From positions 1-52,293 of the forward strand of contig CAWVUS010000003.1 of the NCBI GenBank assembly GCA_963933195.1: a stretch of DNA of 52,293 nucleotides, in the 5' to 3' direction. Below, one piece after another: positions 25,895 through 35,076 of the stretch. The translations under genes and the position numbers were made by a program. The notes beneath the pieces are model-generated. The model saw only the letters and a program-made list of their open reading frames with translations, was not told where the DNA came from and did not search any database. Each line of letters starts with the position of its first letter. Within the stretch, counting starts at the first letter, position 1. The DNA comes from UBA8437 sp963933195. Its GTDB lineage: Bacteria > Planctomycetota > Planctomycetia > Planctomycetales > Planctomycetaceae.

Positions 25895-28075
25895 TCAACC
25901 CGCCTGCTTGGCCTGTCGACGAAAACTCGTCAACACCCGCTCGGTGTAGCCATTGGGTTCCTCGCGGCCCTCGAAAACCAGTGCCAGTGCCGCCTGGAAT
26001 GCCAGTCCATCGAATCCGGGAGCCATTGGTACGTAGGCAGAGTCTGCGGCATTCTGCTCGTCGACAATCGCCGCCATCCGCTCGAACGTCGACCGCACCT
26101 GGTCGGAAGTGACCAGTCCATGGTGCAGCCAGTTGGCAATGTGCTGGCTGGAAATCCTCAGCGTGGCACGATCTTCCATCAGGCCGACATTGTTGATGTC
26201 GGGAACCTTCGAGCACCCCACGCCCTGGTCGATCCAGCGAACGACATAACCCAGTATGCCCTGGACGTTGTTGTCGAGTTCCCGGACGATCGCATCGGCG
26301 TCGGGACGACGATCACCCAGCAGGCAGGGAGTCAGCACGTCCGCGAGTGCGGCCGACTGCCGATCGGCCAGTTCATCCTGCCTGGCCGCCACATCCACCT
26401 CGTGATAATGCAACGCGTGCAGGGTGGCGGCCGTCGGCGAGGGCACCCAGGCGGTGTTGGCCCCGGCCAGTGGATGACCACTCTTGGCCTCCAGCATCGC
26501 CGCCATCAGGTCCGGCATCGCCCACATGCCCTTGCCGATCTGGGCGGTGCCACGGAACCCGGTCGACAGGCCGACGTCGACATTGTGGTTCTCGTAGGCT
26601 GTCAGCCACACGGCATCCTTGACCTCCGGCTTGGGCACCACCGGCCCCGCCTCCATCAACGTGTGGATCTCGTCTCCGGTCCGATCCAGGAACCCGGTGT
26701 TGATAAACACGACCCGTTTTCGGGCGGCACGGATGCAGGCGGCCAGGTTGACCGTCGTGCGTCGTTCCTCGTCCATGATGCCAATCTTCAGCGTGTCGGG
26801 TTTCAACGACAGCGCCTCCTCGACCCGGCCAAACAATTCGACCGTCGACGACACCTCGTCAGGTCCGTGCTGCTTCGGCTTGACGATAAAAACGCTGCCG
26901 GAGCGAGAATTCGTGACAGTGCCCAGTCCCTTCACGTCGTGGATGGCCGCCAACGCGGTGATCATCACGTCGAGAAATCCTTCCGGAATTGGCTCACCCG
27001 CGGCCGTCGTCACGGCATCGGTGTACATGTGGATACCCACGTTGCGTATCAGCAACAGGCTGCGGCCCGGCAAAGTCACGACACCCCCATCGGGAGCATC
27101 GTAGCTGCGATCGGGATTCAGCCGGCGGGTGACCGACTGGCCCCCCTTGTCGAAGGACACCTCGAGATCGCCCTTCATCAGGCCCAGCCAGTTGGCATAG
27201 ACCAACCGCTTGTCGCAGGCATCGACGGCCGACACCGAATCCTCGCAGTCCTGGATCGTGGTCACGGCCGATTCCAGCACCACGTCCATCACGCCGGCCG
27301 GATGAGCCGCACCGACCGGGTTGTCACCATCGATCACGATCTCGATGTGCAACCCGTTGTGAACCAGCAGCACACACGAGGGCGATTCGGGCGGGCCGTT
27401 GTATCCGGCCAGTCCCGCGGGATCCGCCAGTCCGGTGGTTGCCCCGTCCTGGAGTTCGACAACCAGTTGCTGCCGTTCCCCGGACAGTTCCAGCCGGTAA
27501 CCGACCGAATCGGAGTGGCTGCCATCGGCCAGTGGAACGTGCTGATCCAACAGCGCTTCGGCGGCCGCGATCACGCGGGCTCCCCGGGCCGGATCGTAAC
27601 CCGTGGTCGATTCTCCCTCTTCCCACGGCGTCACGTCGGTGCCATACAGGGCGTCGTAGAGGCTCCCCCAACGGGCATTGGCGGCGTTGAGACAATACCG
27701 GGCGTTGTCGACGGGAACGACCAGTTGTGGGCCGGCGATCCGGGCGATCTCGGGATCAACATTGGTCGTTTCGATCTCAAAATCGCCGTCGTCCTCAACC
27801 AGGTACCCGATCTCGGCCAGGAAATCTCGAGCCTCCTCGCCGCTGAATCCGGTCCCCGCCCGCTCGGCGTGCCAGCCATCAATCTGCTGCTGCAACTCGT
27901 CACGACGGTCCAGCAACTTGCGATTGTTGGGCTCCAGGTCCGACACGATCTGTCCCAGTGAGTTCCAGAAGTCGTCGGCACCGACACCGGTCCCCGGCGA
28001 GATCTCATCGCGGACCAGTTCATACAAACCAAGGTCGACCTTCAGGCCCCCCACCTCAACGCGTTCACTGCTCAT
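25895..28075 (-). CDS. glcB: Malate synthase G
   Basis: 726 residues, matching the ~723 of malate synthase G rather than the shorter A form. It joins glyoxylate and acetyl-CoA to malate in the cytoplasm. Recognised segments are SRSGSVFIVKPKQHGPDEV, which holds the conserved Arg; IMDEERRTTVNL; VVFINTGFLDRTGDEIH, with the glyoxylate and magnesium site; AWVPSPTAATLHALHYH; and GCSKVPDINNVGLMEDRATLRI near the C-terminus. AGAGG (complement of 28081-28085) sits five bases before the second of two adjacent ATGs, so I start at 28075. No isocitrate lyase is in the window, so glyoxylate probably comes from glycolate or another source. The neighbours are unrelated surface-protein genes. Confidence 0.95.
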   Translation of the reverse strand: MSSERVEVGGLKVDLGLYELVRDEISPGTGVGADDFWNSLGQIVSDLEPNNRKLLDRRDELQQQIDGWHAERAGTGFSGEEARDFLAEIGYLVEDDGDFEIETTNVDPEIARIAGPQLVVPVDNARYCLNAANARWGSLYDALYGTDVTPWEEGESTTGYDPARGARVIAAAEALLDQHVPLADGSHSDSVGYRLELSGERQQLVVELQDGATTGLADPAGLAGYNGPPESPSCVLLVHNGLHIEIVIDGDNPVGAAHPAGVMDVVLESAVTTIQDCEDSVSAVDACDKRLVYANWLGLMKGDLEVSFDKGGQSVTRRLNPDRSYDAPDGGVVTLPGRSLLLIRNVGIHMYTDAVTTAAGEPIPEGFLDVMITALAAIHDVKGLGTVTNSRSGSVFIVKPKQHGPDEVSSTVELFGRVEEALSLKPDTLKIGIMDEERRTTVNLAACIRAARKRVVFINTGFLDRTGDEIHTLMEAGPVVPKPEVKDAVWLTAYENHNVDVGLSTGFRGTAQIGKGMWAMPDLMAAMLEAKSGHPLAGANTAWVPSPTAATLHALHYHEVDVAARQDELADRQSAALADVLTPCLLGDRRPDADAIVRELDNNVQGILGYVVRWIDQGVGCSKVPDINNVGLMEDRATLRISSQHIANWLHHGLVTSDQVRSTFERMAAIVDEQNAADSAYVPMAPGFDGLAFQAALALVFEGREEPNGYTERVLTSFRRQAKQAG

Positions 28076-28080
28076 CATGA

Positions 28081-28085
28081 CCTCT
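28081..28085 (-). promoter_or_regulatory. Ribosome binding site of malate synthase
   Basis: AGAGG on the minus strand is five bases from the ATG at 28075 and only two from the ATG at 28078. It therefore favours the inner start. Confidence 0.6.
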
Positions 28086-28255
28086 TGTTGCTTTTCACTG
28101 TTGTCGTTGGTCTGCCCGGCATCGAGTTGTACGGAATTCATGATAGTGCCGACAGCCAACCGCTCAATTGCCAGCCCCTCGACGCAACTGGGCCAAACCG
28201 GGAAACGGCGGACAATAATGGTCTCGGCTGTCGCCGCAACCTGCCCACCGTGCCG

Positions 28256-29680
28256 CTAGGACAGGATCTCGCGAACAACCTCGCCCTCAACATCGGTCAG
28301 GCGGAAGTCACGACCGGCGTGACGGAACGTCAGCCGCTCGTGATCCAGCCCCAGCAGGTGCAGGATGGTGGCGTGGAGATCCGGAATCGAGACCTTGTTC
28401 TCGGCCACGTAGTAACCGAAGTCGTCGGTCCTGCCGTACCGCATTCCCCCACGCACCCCGCCCCCGGCCAACAACATGCTGAAGGCATGTGGGTGGTGGT
28501 CTCGACCGTCGTTGCCCTGGGCGGCCGGTGTGCGTCCGAACTCGGTCCCGAGCACCACAAGCGTGTCGTCGAAGAGCCCCCGGCGTTTCAGGTCGGTGAT
28601 CAACCCCGCGATGGGCTGGTCGATCTTCATCGCGTTCCTGCCGTGGTTGGCTCTCAGGCCACCATGTGCGTCCCAGTAATTGCGAGGGTAACTGTGATTG
28701 ACCTGGATGAACCGGACACCCGTTTCGGCCAGCCGACGGGCCAGGAGACACTCGCGGCCGTATTCGTCGGTCGGCCCACCACCGATCCCATACAAGGCCA
28801 GCGTCTCCTTCGACTCCCGCGACAGGTCAAACACTTCCGGGATGGCTGTTTGCATCCGGAACGCGGTCTCGAAGGCCCGGATTCGCGCCTCCAACCTCGC
28901 GTCGGCTCCGGTTTCCAACAGGTGGTCACGGTTGGCCGCGGCCAGCAGGTCCAGTTGACGTCTCTGGACATCACGGGGACGGGCGGGCTCGACATTGGAC
29001 ACCGCGGCCGTCCTGGGAAACTCGGCGTTGCCATCACCAATACTCGTCCCCTGGAAACTGGCCGCCAGGAAGGCCGAGCCGAAGTTCTGCGTCCCACCAT
29101 GGTAAATCGACGGGGTCAGGGTGATGAATCCCGGCAGATCCCGGTTCTCCGAACCCAGCCCATAAAGTGTCCAGGCTCCCAGGCTCGGCCGGTTCAACAC
29201 GCCGTCCCCGGTATTCAGCCTCAGGCAAGCCGGACCATGCGACACCTCGTTGCCACCGCTGATCGAGTTGACCACACAGATGTCGTCGATCACCGAACCG
29301 ATCCGGGGAAACAACTCGCTGATCCGCAGACCACTTTGACCATGTGAATGAAATTTCCAGGGCGACCCCAGCAAATTCCCCGTCACGGCGAACTCAAAAT
29401 CCGGCTTCTCAAACGGCACGGCCTGGCCACTACGCCTGCTCAGTTCGGGCTTCTCGTCAAACGTGTCGACGTGAGAAATCCCACCATGCAGGAACAGGAA
29501 AATCACCCGCTTGACCCGCGGCGCAAAATGGGACCGCTTGGGAGCCATCGGATCGACGCCCGCTGCCACCGACTCTTCACCCAGCATCGCCGCCGCCGCC
29601 GTGGCACCAAAACCACAGGCGATGCGACCCAGCGCCCGGCGACGATGCAGCATGGGAATGTTTGGATTGCGTGTCATCAC
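28256..29680 (-). CDS. DUF1501 family secreted protein, paired with PSCyt/DUF1553
   Basis: 474 residues if the GTG at 29680 is used, or 473 from the adjacent ATG. The stop of the upstream DUF1549/DUF1553 gene is two bases away, so the two are translationally linked. The N-terminus has LHRRRALGRIACGFG followed by an Ala-rich stretch, fitting Tat export. Landmarks: FLHGGISHVDTFDEKP near residue 67 and TEFGRTPAAQGNDGRDHHP near residue 385, then FSMLLAGGG. It closely resembles the DUF1501 at 16030 in its C-terminal block (LTFRHAGRDFRLTDV), so the two cytochrome pairs look like duplicates. Confidence 0.9.
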   Translation of the reverse strand: MMTRNPNIPMLHRRRALGRIACGFGATAAAAMLGEESVAAGVDPMAPKRSHFAPRVKRVIFLFLHGGISHVDTFDEKPELSRRSGQAVPFEKPDFEFAVTGNLLGSPWKFHSHGQSGLRISELFPRIGSVIDDICVVNSISGGNEVSHGPACLRLNTGDGVLNRPSLGAWTLYGLGSENRDLPGFITLTPSIYHGGTQNFGSAFLAASFQGTSIGDGNAEFPRTAAVSNVEPARPRDVQRRQLDLLAAANRDHLLETGADARLEARIRAFETAFRMQTAIPEVFDLSRESKETLALYGIGGGPTDEYGRECLLARRLAETGVRFIQVNHSYPRNYWDAHGGLRANHGRNAMKIDQPIAGLITDLKRRGLFDDTLVVLGTEFGRTPAAQGNDGRDHHPHAFSMLLAGGGVRGGMRYGRTDDFGYYVAENKVSIPDLHATILHLLGLDHERLTFRHAGRDFRLTDVEGEVVREILS

Positions 29681-29682
29681 GA

Positions 29683-32600
29683 CTACTTCAGGTACAAGAA
29701 CTCGTTGCGACAGAACAGCGTCTGAGCGAAACCGGTCCAGGCGACCACCCGTTTCTCTTCCGGGGTCCCCGTCTTCTCGCCGTCGACGCTTGCGGCCAGG
29801 AACCCGGACACACGCTCCAGTTCGGCAGGACGCGGGGCCCGCCCCAGGGCGAGACGATAGGCCAGGGTGATCCGTGCCGGATCGTCGACCGCCGACGCGG
29901 CCAGGACCCGCTTGGCCAGGGCCCGCGAATTCTCGAGCACGAACGGATGGTTGAGTAGAAACAGCGACTGGGACGGGACGGTGGTGTCGTTGCGCCGGGC
30001 CACGATCCCGTTGGGATCGGCGGCGTCGAACAACGAGAGGATGTCGGGCATGGCGTTGCGGACAACCGGCAGGAAAACACTCCGGCGTCGAGACTCAGTG
30101 TAGAAGGGATCATCGGACCGGACACGGTTGGGACGGAAGGTCGGCCGTTTCTTGTCAATCACCTCGCCTCTCTCGTAAAGGAACTCACCGGTCTCCGAAC
30201 CACCCGGGGTCAGTTCCAGTCGACCACTGACGGCCAGGACAGCATCCCGCAGCGCCTCGGCATCCAGTCGTTCCAGCGGCATCGTCCACAACAACCGGTT
30301 GTCCGGATCGATTTTTCGTGCAGCGGCCGACGCGGCAATTGCTCCGCGACTGGCCTGCATGTAGGTGCTCGACAGCACCAGCCGGCGATGCAACGACTTG
30401 ATGCTCCAGCCGTTCTTGACGAAATCGGCGGCCAGCCAGTCGAGCAGTTCCGGATGACTGGGCAAGGCACCCCGGTTGCCGAAGTTGTCGCTGGTGGAAA
30501 CCAGCCCGGTGCCAAAGTGGTTCTGCCAGACACGATTGACCAGCACCCGGGCGGTCAGGGGATTCTCTGGCGAGGCGATCCAGCGGGCCAGTTCCAGTCG
30601 ACCGCTCTGGGAGGTCCGCAACGGCTTGTGCCCTTCTCCGGCGATCACCTGCAAGAATCGCCGCGGAGCAAAGATCCCGGGATTCTTGCGATCACCGCGA
30701 CGGTGGACCCTCAACGTCACCGGCCGAAACTCGACCGGGGCCATCACCATCACCGGCTTGAGCCCCGCGACCTCAAGATTCCACTCCTGGAACATCGTCG
30801 CATTGCGATTCTCGTCCTGGAACACCTCGGTGCTTCGAAAGATGCTGGCCAGCGAGTAGTAGTCGACGGTGGGAATCGAATCGAACTTGTGGTCGTGACA
30901 CCTTGCACACCCGATGGTCAGCCCCAGGAAGGCACGTCCGGTCACATCGAGTTGATCAGCAACGATATCCAGTCGTGATTGTTCCTTGTCGGTCTCGGCC
31001 AGTGCCTTGGGCCCCAGCATCAGCAGGCCGGTGGCCACCACCGCGTCGACACGAGCCTGCCCGGTCTTTCCCGGCAGCAGATCGCCGGCCAACTGCTCGA
31101 TCACAAAGTCGTTGTACGGCTTGTCGGTGTTCAGCGACTTGATGACGTAATCGCGGTACCGCCAGGCATAACGCATCACCGCGTTGCCATCGTTGGCCGT
31201 GGATTCAGCATAGCGAACCACGTCGAGCCAATGACGGGCCCAACGCTCACCGTAGCGGGCCGAGGCCAGCAATCGGTCCACGACCGCTCGCAACGCCGGG
31301 ACGTCACTCCGCTTGTCGGCCAGGAACGCGTCGATCTGTTCGGGAGTCGGTGGCAGCCCGATCAGGTCAAACGTCACGCGACGGATCAAGGACACCCGGT
31401 CGGCCCGGGATGACGGTTTCAGGCCCGCGGTTTCCAGCCGGGCCTGGATGAACGGATCAATCCCGGAGATGGCCCACCCGGGGTTTTTTGGTTTCGGCGA
31501 CGGGGGTGTCTTGACCGGCCGAAACGCCCAGTAGTTCTTCTCCGCATCGGTGAACTCGCGTTTGGATGCCTCGAACAACCGCGGCATGACCACTCCGTGA
31601 CGAACCGAGAGTTCGGCCTCCAAACCGCGTCTCTGCCGATCGCTCAGCACACGGTCAAACACGATCACCTCGGCCAGGTCGCCCCGGAACCCGGCGGACC
31701 ACTGCTGGGGACTGCCCAGGGCCACACCATGCTCGGGTCGCATCTGGATATCGGGCAAGACCGCAGTGCCGACCGGGTCGCGGCCCCACACCTGCTGGGA
31801 CGATTCGCCGTTGAGCCAGAAACGGGTGCCCGGGGTCCATGGCCCCTTCTTGCGAGTGATGACCAGGATATTGGGCTGGTCATACAAGACCTGGGCTGAC
31901 CCGGGCCCCATCGAGGCGTCATGTGTATGGCCCCCGGCCAGGTCGAGTTGCTTCTTGCCGGTCTCCAGTTCGATGAGAATCGCCAGGGGTTTCCCAGGAT
32001 TTCCCACGTGCGCCGGATTGCCCACCATCAGGACGCTCTCGTAGCGCTGCGACTTGTCGTAATCGAACTGACCGACCAGGACCACTGTGAAATCGGCATC
32101 ACCGGTCAGCCCCAGGCTCCGGTCCGGTGACGCGGCCAGCCCGTTGCCATGAACAAAACGGACGCCAGGTCCACCATTGATCCGGCTCTTATGGACCAGG
32201 ACCGGGGCGGTGCCGGTTCCCCCTTCGCGGACCCCCCTGGTGACAGTCAGATCATGTCCACGGCCGCTGGAATCGGGCCAGACCACCACGGCGGCGCCAT
32301 CGTCCACCCTCAGACTGTCGGCCCGCAACCACAGTTTCAGCGACTTGAGCAACTCGGCAGCGTTCGGAGCCAGCACCTCGTCGACCCGGTCCGATCCGCC
32401 GTCTCGACGCGACCCGATTCCCGTCGCCGTCGGCCAGGTCGCTCCGTCGGCCACCCACCGCCGTAGCGCCGTGATCTCGGCGTCCGTCAACCGTGTCTTG
32501 GGAGGCATCTGCTGGTCACCCCGGGACGTGACCCTCTTTAGCAACAGGCTGTCCCCCGGCTTGCCCGGCACAATGGCCCGGCCCGACTCGCCACCCTGGA

Positions 32601-32826
32601 TCAATCGTTCCCGTTGATCCACTCGCAGTTTCCCTTCCTGCTTCCGAGCCCCGTGGCACGAACCACAGCGAGCCAGCAACAGTGGGCGGATCTTGGACTC
32701 GAAAAACTGTCCCTTCTTCGCCGCCACCGGCTCCCCGTCGGCAGCGACCGCTGCCGGTCCATTCAACGAAAACACCAACAAGACCTGCAGGCAGGCGGTG
32801 GCGATCATGGAAAGTCGAGATACCAT
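29683..32826 (-). CDS. PSCyt1-LamG-DUF1549-DUF1553 secreted cytochrome-like protein
   Basis: 1047 residues from the ATG at 32826. The frame reaches 32871, but the signal peptide (1-28) starts at the inner ATG. Order: planctomycete cytochrome C domain with CGSCH (54-58) and MPPKTRLT; a LamG-like region (about 155-400) with VVWPDSSGRGHDL; DUF1549 (about 445-680) with WLDVVRYAES and a second haem-like CARCHDHKFDS; and DUF1553 (about 745-1000) with RLELARWIASPENPLTARV. The LamG domain lies before DUF1549, whereas in the protein at 17473 it lies after it. The DUF1501 partner follows at two bases. It diverges from the ECF sigma gene. Confidence 0.93.
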   Translation of the reverse strand: MVSRLSMIATACLQVLLVFSLNGPAAVAADGEPVAAKKGQFFESKIRPLLLARCGSCHGARKQEGKLRVDQRERLIQGGESGRAIVPGKPGDSLLLKRVTSRGDQQMPPKTRLTDAEITALRRWVADGATWPTATGIGSRRDGGSDRVDEVLAPNAAELLKSLKLWLRADSLRVDDGAAVVVWPDSSGRGHDLTVTRGVREGGTGTAPVLVHKSRINGGPGVRFVHGNGLAASPDRSLGLTGDADFTVVLVGQFDYDKSQRYESVLMVGNPAHVGNPGKPLAILIELETGKKQLDLAGGHTHDASMGPGSAQVLYDQPNILVITRKKGPWTPGTRFWLNGESSQQVWGRDPVGTAVLPDIQMRPEHGVALGSPQQWSAGFRGDLAEVIVFDRVLSDRQRRGLEAELSVRHGVVMPRLFEASKREFTDAEKNYWAFRPVKTPPSPKPKNPGWAISGIDPFIQARLETAGLKPSSRADRVSLIRRVTFDLIGLPPTPEQIDAFLADKRSDVPALRAVVDRLLASARYGERWARHWLDVVRYAESTANDGNAVMRYAWRYRDYVIKSLNTDKPYNDFVIEQLAGDLLPGKTGQARVDAVVATGLLMLGPKALAETDKEQSRLDIVADQLDVTGRAFLGLTIGCARCHDHKFDSIPTVDYYSLASIFRSTEVFQDENRNATMFQEWNLEVAGLKPVMVMAPVEFRPVTLRVHRRGDRKNPGIFAPRRFLQVIAGEGHKPLRTSQSGRLELARWIASPENPLTARVLVNRVWQNHFGTGLVSTSDNFGNRGALPSHPELLDWLAADFVKNGWSIKSLHRRLVLSSTYMQASRGAIAASAAARKIDPDNRLLWTMPLERLDAEALRDAVLAVSGRLELTPGGSETGEFLYERGEVIDKKRPTFRPNRVRSDDPFYTESRRRSVFLPVVRNAMPDILSLFDAADPNGIVARRNDTTVPSQSLFLLNHPFVLENSRALAKRVLAASAVDDPARITLAYRLALGRAPRPAELERVSGFLAASVDGEKTGTPEEKRVVAWTGFAQTLFCRNEFLYLK

Positions 32827-32922
32827 CAGTCGATCCGGTCCAGAAGACCTGTTTTCACCAAGGTACACCAAACACCACGGCCACGCCTTAACCCGACAAC
32901 CGTCCCCCGCCGACAGTACGCC

Positions 32923-33504
32923 ATGCTCGTAGAAAATTCGAAAAATACTGTCCAGTTATTCGATGAGTGGCGGAATTCCTGTATGGAATCCCGCGATGAT
33001 CACGAGCGATTCACGCGACTGTTGATCGAGTTCGAACCGCAATTGCTGCGATACGTACTGGTCGTGATCCCTCATCGTAACGACGCACGTGACATCCTCC
33101 AGGAATGCTCAGTCGCCCTTTGGCGGAGATTCTCCGATTACGATCCGGAACGTCCCTTCGTCGCCTGGGCCAAGGGTTTCGTGAGAATTGAGATACGGCG
33201 GTTCCTTCGCAAGACACAACGTCGCAACCAGTTGACCGGCCGAGCAGCTGAATTGCTGCTCCAGACCGACACGGCTCACGCGACCAATCTTTGCGATCGA
33301 GAACACCACCTGAAGCACTGTCTCGAGGCACTCCACGAGCATCACCGGGAGTTACTCGAGAATTACTACTACAACGAGTTGTCCGTTGAGGAATTGTCTC
33401 AACGAAACGGCCGTTCCAAGGAAGCCATCTACAAGATGCTCCAGCGGATTCGACACGCCTTACATCAATGCATCGAAACAAACATGCGTGGGGTTGAAGC
33501 ATGA
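32923..33504 (+). CDS. ECF-type RNA polymerase sigma factor
   Basis: 193 residues from the ATG at 32923. An inner ATG at 32983 (173 residues) may be the true start, since the DNA between is AT-rich and sigma region 2 begins only after it. Region 2 runs from FTRLLIEFEPQLLRYVLVV through RDILQECSVALWRRF to FVAWAKGFVRIEIRRF. Region 4 is CLEALHEHHRELLENYYY with the helix-turn-helix ELSVEELSQRNGRSKEAIYK. The pattern fits the sigma group common in Rhodopirellula and verrucomicrobia. The last four bases overlap the FecR gene (ATGA). It probably drives transcription of the genes that follow, but the target promoters are not visible. Confidence 0.92.
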   Translation: MLVENSKNTVQLFDEWRNSCMESRDDHERFTRLLIEFEPQLLRYVLVVIPHRNDARDILQECSVALWRRFSDYDPERPFVAWAKGFVRIEIRRFLRKTQRRNQLTGRAAELLLQTDTAHATNLCDREHHLKHCLEALHEHHRELLENYYYNELSVEELSQRNGRSKEAIYKMLQRIRHALHQCIETNMRGVEA

Positions 33505-34838
33505 ACAATCGCGATTGGGAATCACTGATCCACAGACATCTCGATGGAATCACGTCGCCCGAAGATGTCGCCGAGTTGTCACGCCAGATCGAGTCGGACC
33601 CGGACACCCGGCTGCTGTATCTCCAGTTGGCTCGCGTTCACGCAACCCTCGCAATGCCAGAATCCGATGAATCCACGGAGGCCGAAGCACAGATTCTCGA
33701 GTTGCCGGAACACCACGATTCAGCGAACCGTGGTCGCCAGCGACTCGGCCGTCTGGCAACTGTGTCGATCGCAGCCGTCGTCCTGATCGCCGCAGCCTAT
33801 TTCCTGCAACCCCGTGACGAACCACAGATTGTGAGAATCACCGGGCTGAGTGGTTCGCTGTCCTGGACAGGTGATGGCGGTCGAGTCGTCGGAGACCTGG
33901 ACATTGGATCCGACTTGGCTGGAGGAACCATCGAAGGCCGATCCCCCAACTCGTGGATTGAATTGTCGTTCCTGGACGGTTCAACCGTCATGCTCTCCGG
34001 CGCGAACTCCATGCTCACCTTCTCGGATCACGGACAGAAGAAGTTTCAGCTGAAAGAAGGCACGTTTACCGCCAACGTGAAACCCCAGCGACAGGACAGG
34101 CCGATGATTGTCCGGACCCGGACGGCATCACTTGAAGTCCTGGGGACGCAATTCAATGTCGACGCCGACCTCTATTCCACAACACTGAGCGTCAGCAATG
34201 GATCGGTGCGAGTCAAACGCCTCACTGAGGACAAAAAGGTCGTTGTCGCCAGTGGGAACCGCGCGGTCGTGGTGCCGGATCACGACATCTCGCTGGCACC
34301 GATCCCCGATTCGGTTCACCAGTGGAAGAGTCGACTCCACCTGGGAGACAGTGCGCAGCGGCACCGGCTTGGAAGATGGTCGCCGGGAATGGACCAGAAG
34401 GGTGCGGAACTGACGACCGTTCCGTATTTCATCAAGAAGTCGGGGAAAACCATCTATGCAGTGGGGTTTGGCGTTTCCTGCGGCGACAGGCAACCCGTTG
34501 TACTCCTGGCGGATTCAAGATTGCGCATCCGGGGACGTATTGAATCATCGCACCGCGTGTTCTTCGGCACTACTGTCAGGCAGGCCAATGGCGATTTCGC
34601 AGGAAAATTTCAGACCATACGACCCGCCGGGAAATTCCGAGACGGGCAGGACTTTGAAGTCGTTTTGCAGATCAATGACTTTCAACTCGATCCCACTCTC
34701 AAGCACATGCAGGACAAGTTACCGAGCGACCCATTCGGCCTGGTCGTCGAGTCCTTCTGGTGCCACACCCTGTACGACTCGGTCGGACTGGCCATCACCG
34801 AGATCGAATTGATCCCACCCGGTGAATCGCTCCGGTGA
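33501..34838 (+). CDS. FecR-domain anti-sigma/sensor protein
   Basis: 445 residues. Residues 1-75 are a short anti-sigma-type cytoplasmic region with LIHRHLDGITSPEDVAELS. Residues 86-102 form one membrane segment. A FecR domain (about 110-260) carries SPNSWIELSFLDGSTVML and then LEVLGTQFNVDAD. The C-terminal part (about 270-445) is unassigned and may be a ligand-binding jelly-roll fold. The gene overlaps the sigma gene by four bases, so the two form a regulatory pair. The membrane topology places the FecR domain outside the cytoplasm. A strong terminator follows, so regulation of the downstream genes would act at their own promoters. Confidence 0.88.
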   Translation: MNNRDWESLIHRHLDGITSPEDVAELSRQIESDPDTRLLYLQLARVHATLAMPESDESTEAEAQILELPEHHDSANRGRQRLGRLATVSIAAVVLIAAAYFLQPRDEPQIVRITGLSGSLSWTGDGGRVVGDLDIGSDLAGGTIEGRSPNSWIELSFLDGSTVMLSGANSMLTFSDHGQKKFQLKEGTFTANVKPQRQDRPMIVRTRTASLEVLGTQFNVDADLYSTTLSVSNGSVRVKRLTEDKKVVVASGNRAVVVPDHDISLAPIPDSVHQWKSRLHLGDSAQRHRLGRWSPGMDQKGAELTTVPYFIKKSGKTIYAVGFGVSCGDRQPVVLLADSRLRIRGRIESSHRVFFGTTVRQANGDFAGKFQTIRPAGKFRDGQDFEVVLQINDFQLDPTLKHMQDKLPSDPFGLVVESFWCHTLYDSVGLAITEIELIPPGESLR

Positions 34839-34918
34839 CTTGCTGGTCCAACCGTCAAAAAAGTTCCAAGGGGCTTCCGATAGAGCGTATGCGGGTTTGT
34901 CGCTGGTGGATGTCCACC

Positions 34919-34960
34919 GGCCCCCCCGGAGCCCCCACTCCGGGGGGCCCGCTCCTTTTT
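34919..34960 (+). terminator. Rho-independent terminator after the sigma/FecR pair
   Basis: GGCCCCCCCGGAG pairs with CTCCGGGGGGCC, with one bulged C and a loop of CCCCCA. TTTTT (34956-34960) follows six bases after the stem. It is very GC-rich and strong, and it separates the regulator pair from the cytochrome gene cluster. Confidence 0.85.
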
Positions 34961-34972
34961 GTTCAGGCCAAT

Positions 34973-34986
34973 TGCAGTACACTGCA
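34973..34986. promoter_or_regulatory. Short perfect inverted repeat, possible operator
   Basis: TGCAGT-AC-ACTGCA lies between the terminator and the propeller-cytochrome gene, 90 bases before its start. It could bind a regulator or form part of a promoter region. No clear -10/-35 pair was found here. Confidence 0.35.
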
Positions 34987-35076
34987 CAGGGATTTCGGCC
35001 TTGGCATCAACGGGATCCGTTTCGCCTGAAGCAATTGTGTTTTTTTGTCACTCACCCAGCGAGACTGGAATCAGCA

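Noticed and set aside
25886..27961. A 691-codon open frame on the plus strand opposite malate synthase.
   Set aside because: It lies antisense to a clear malate synthase G, has no domain or signal, and reflects the high GC at third codon positions.
34822..35076. N-terminal extension of the propeller-cytochrome protein.
   Set aside because: It would run through the strong terminator; the signal peptide starts at 35077.
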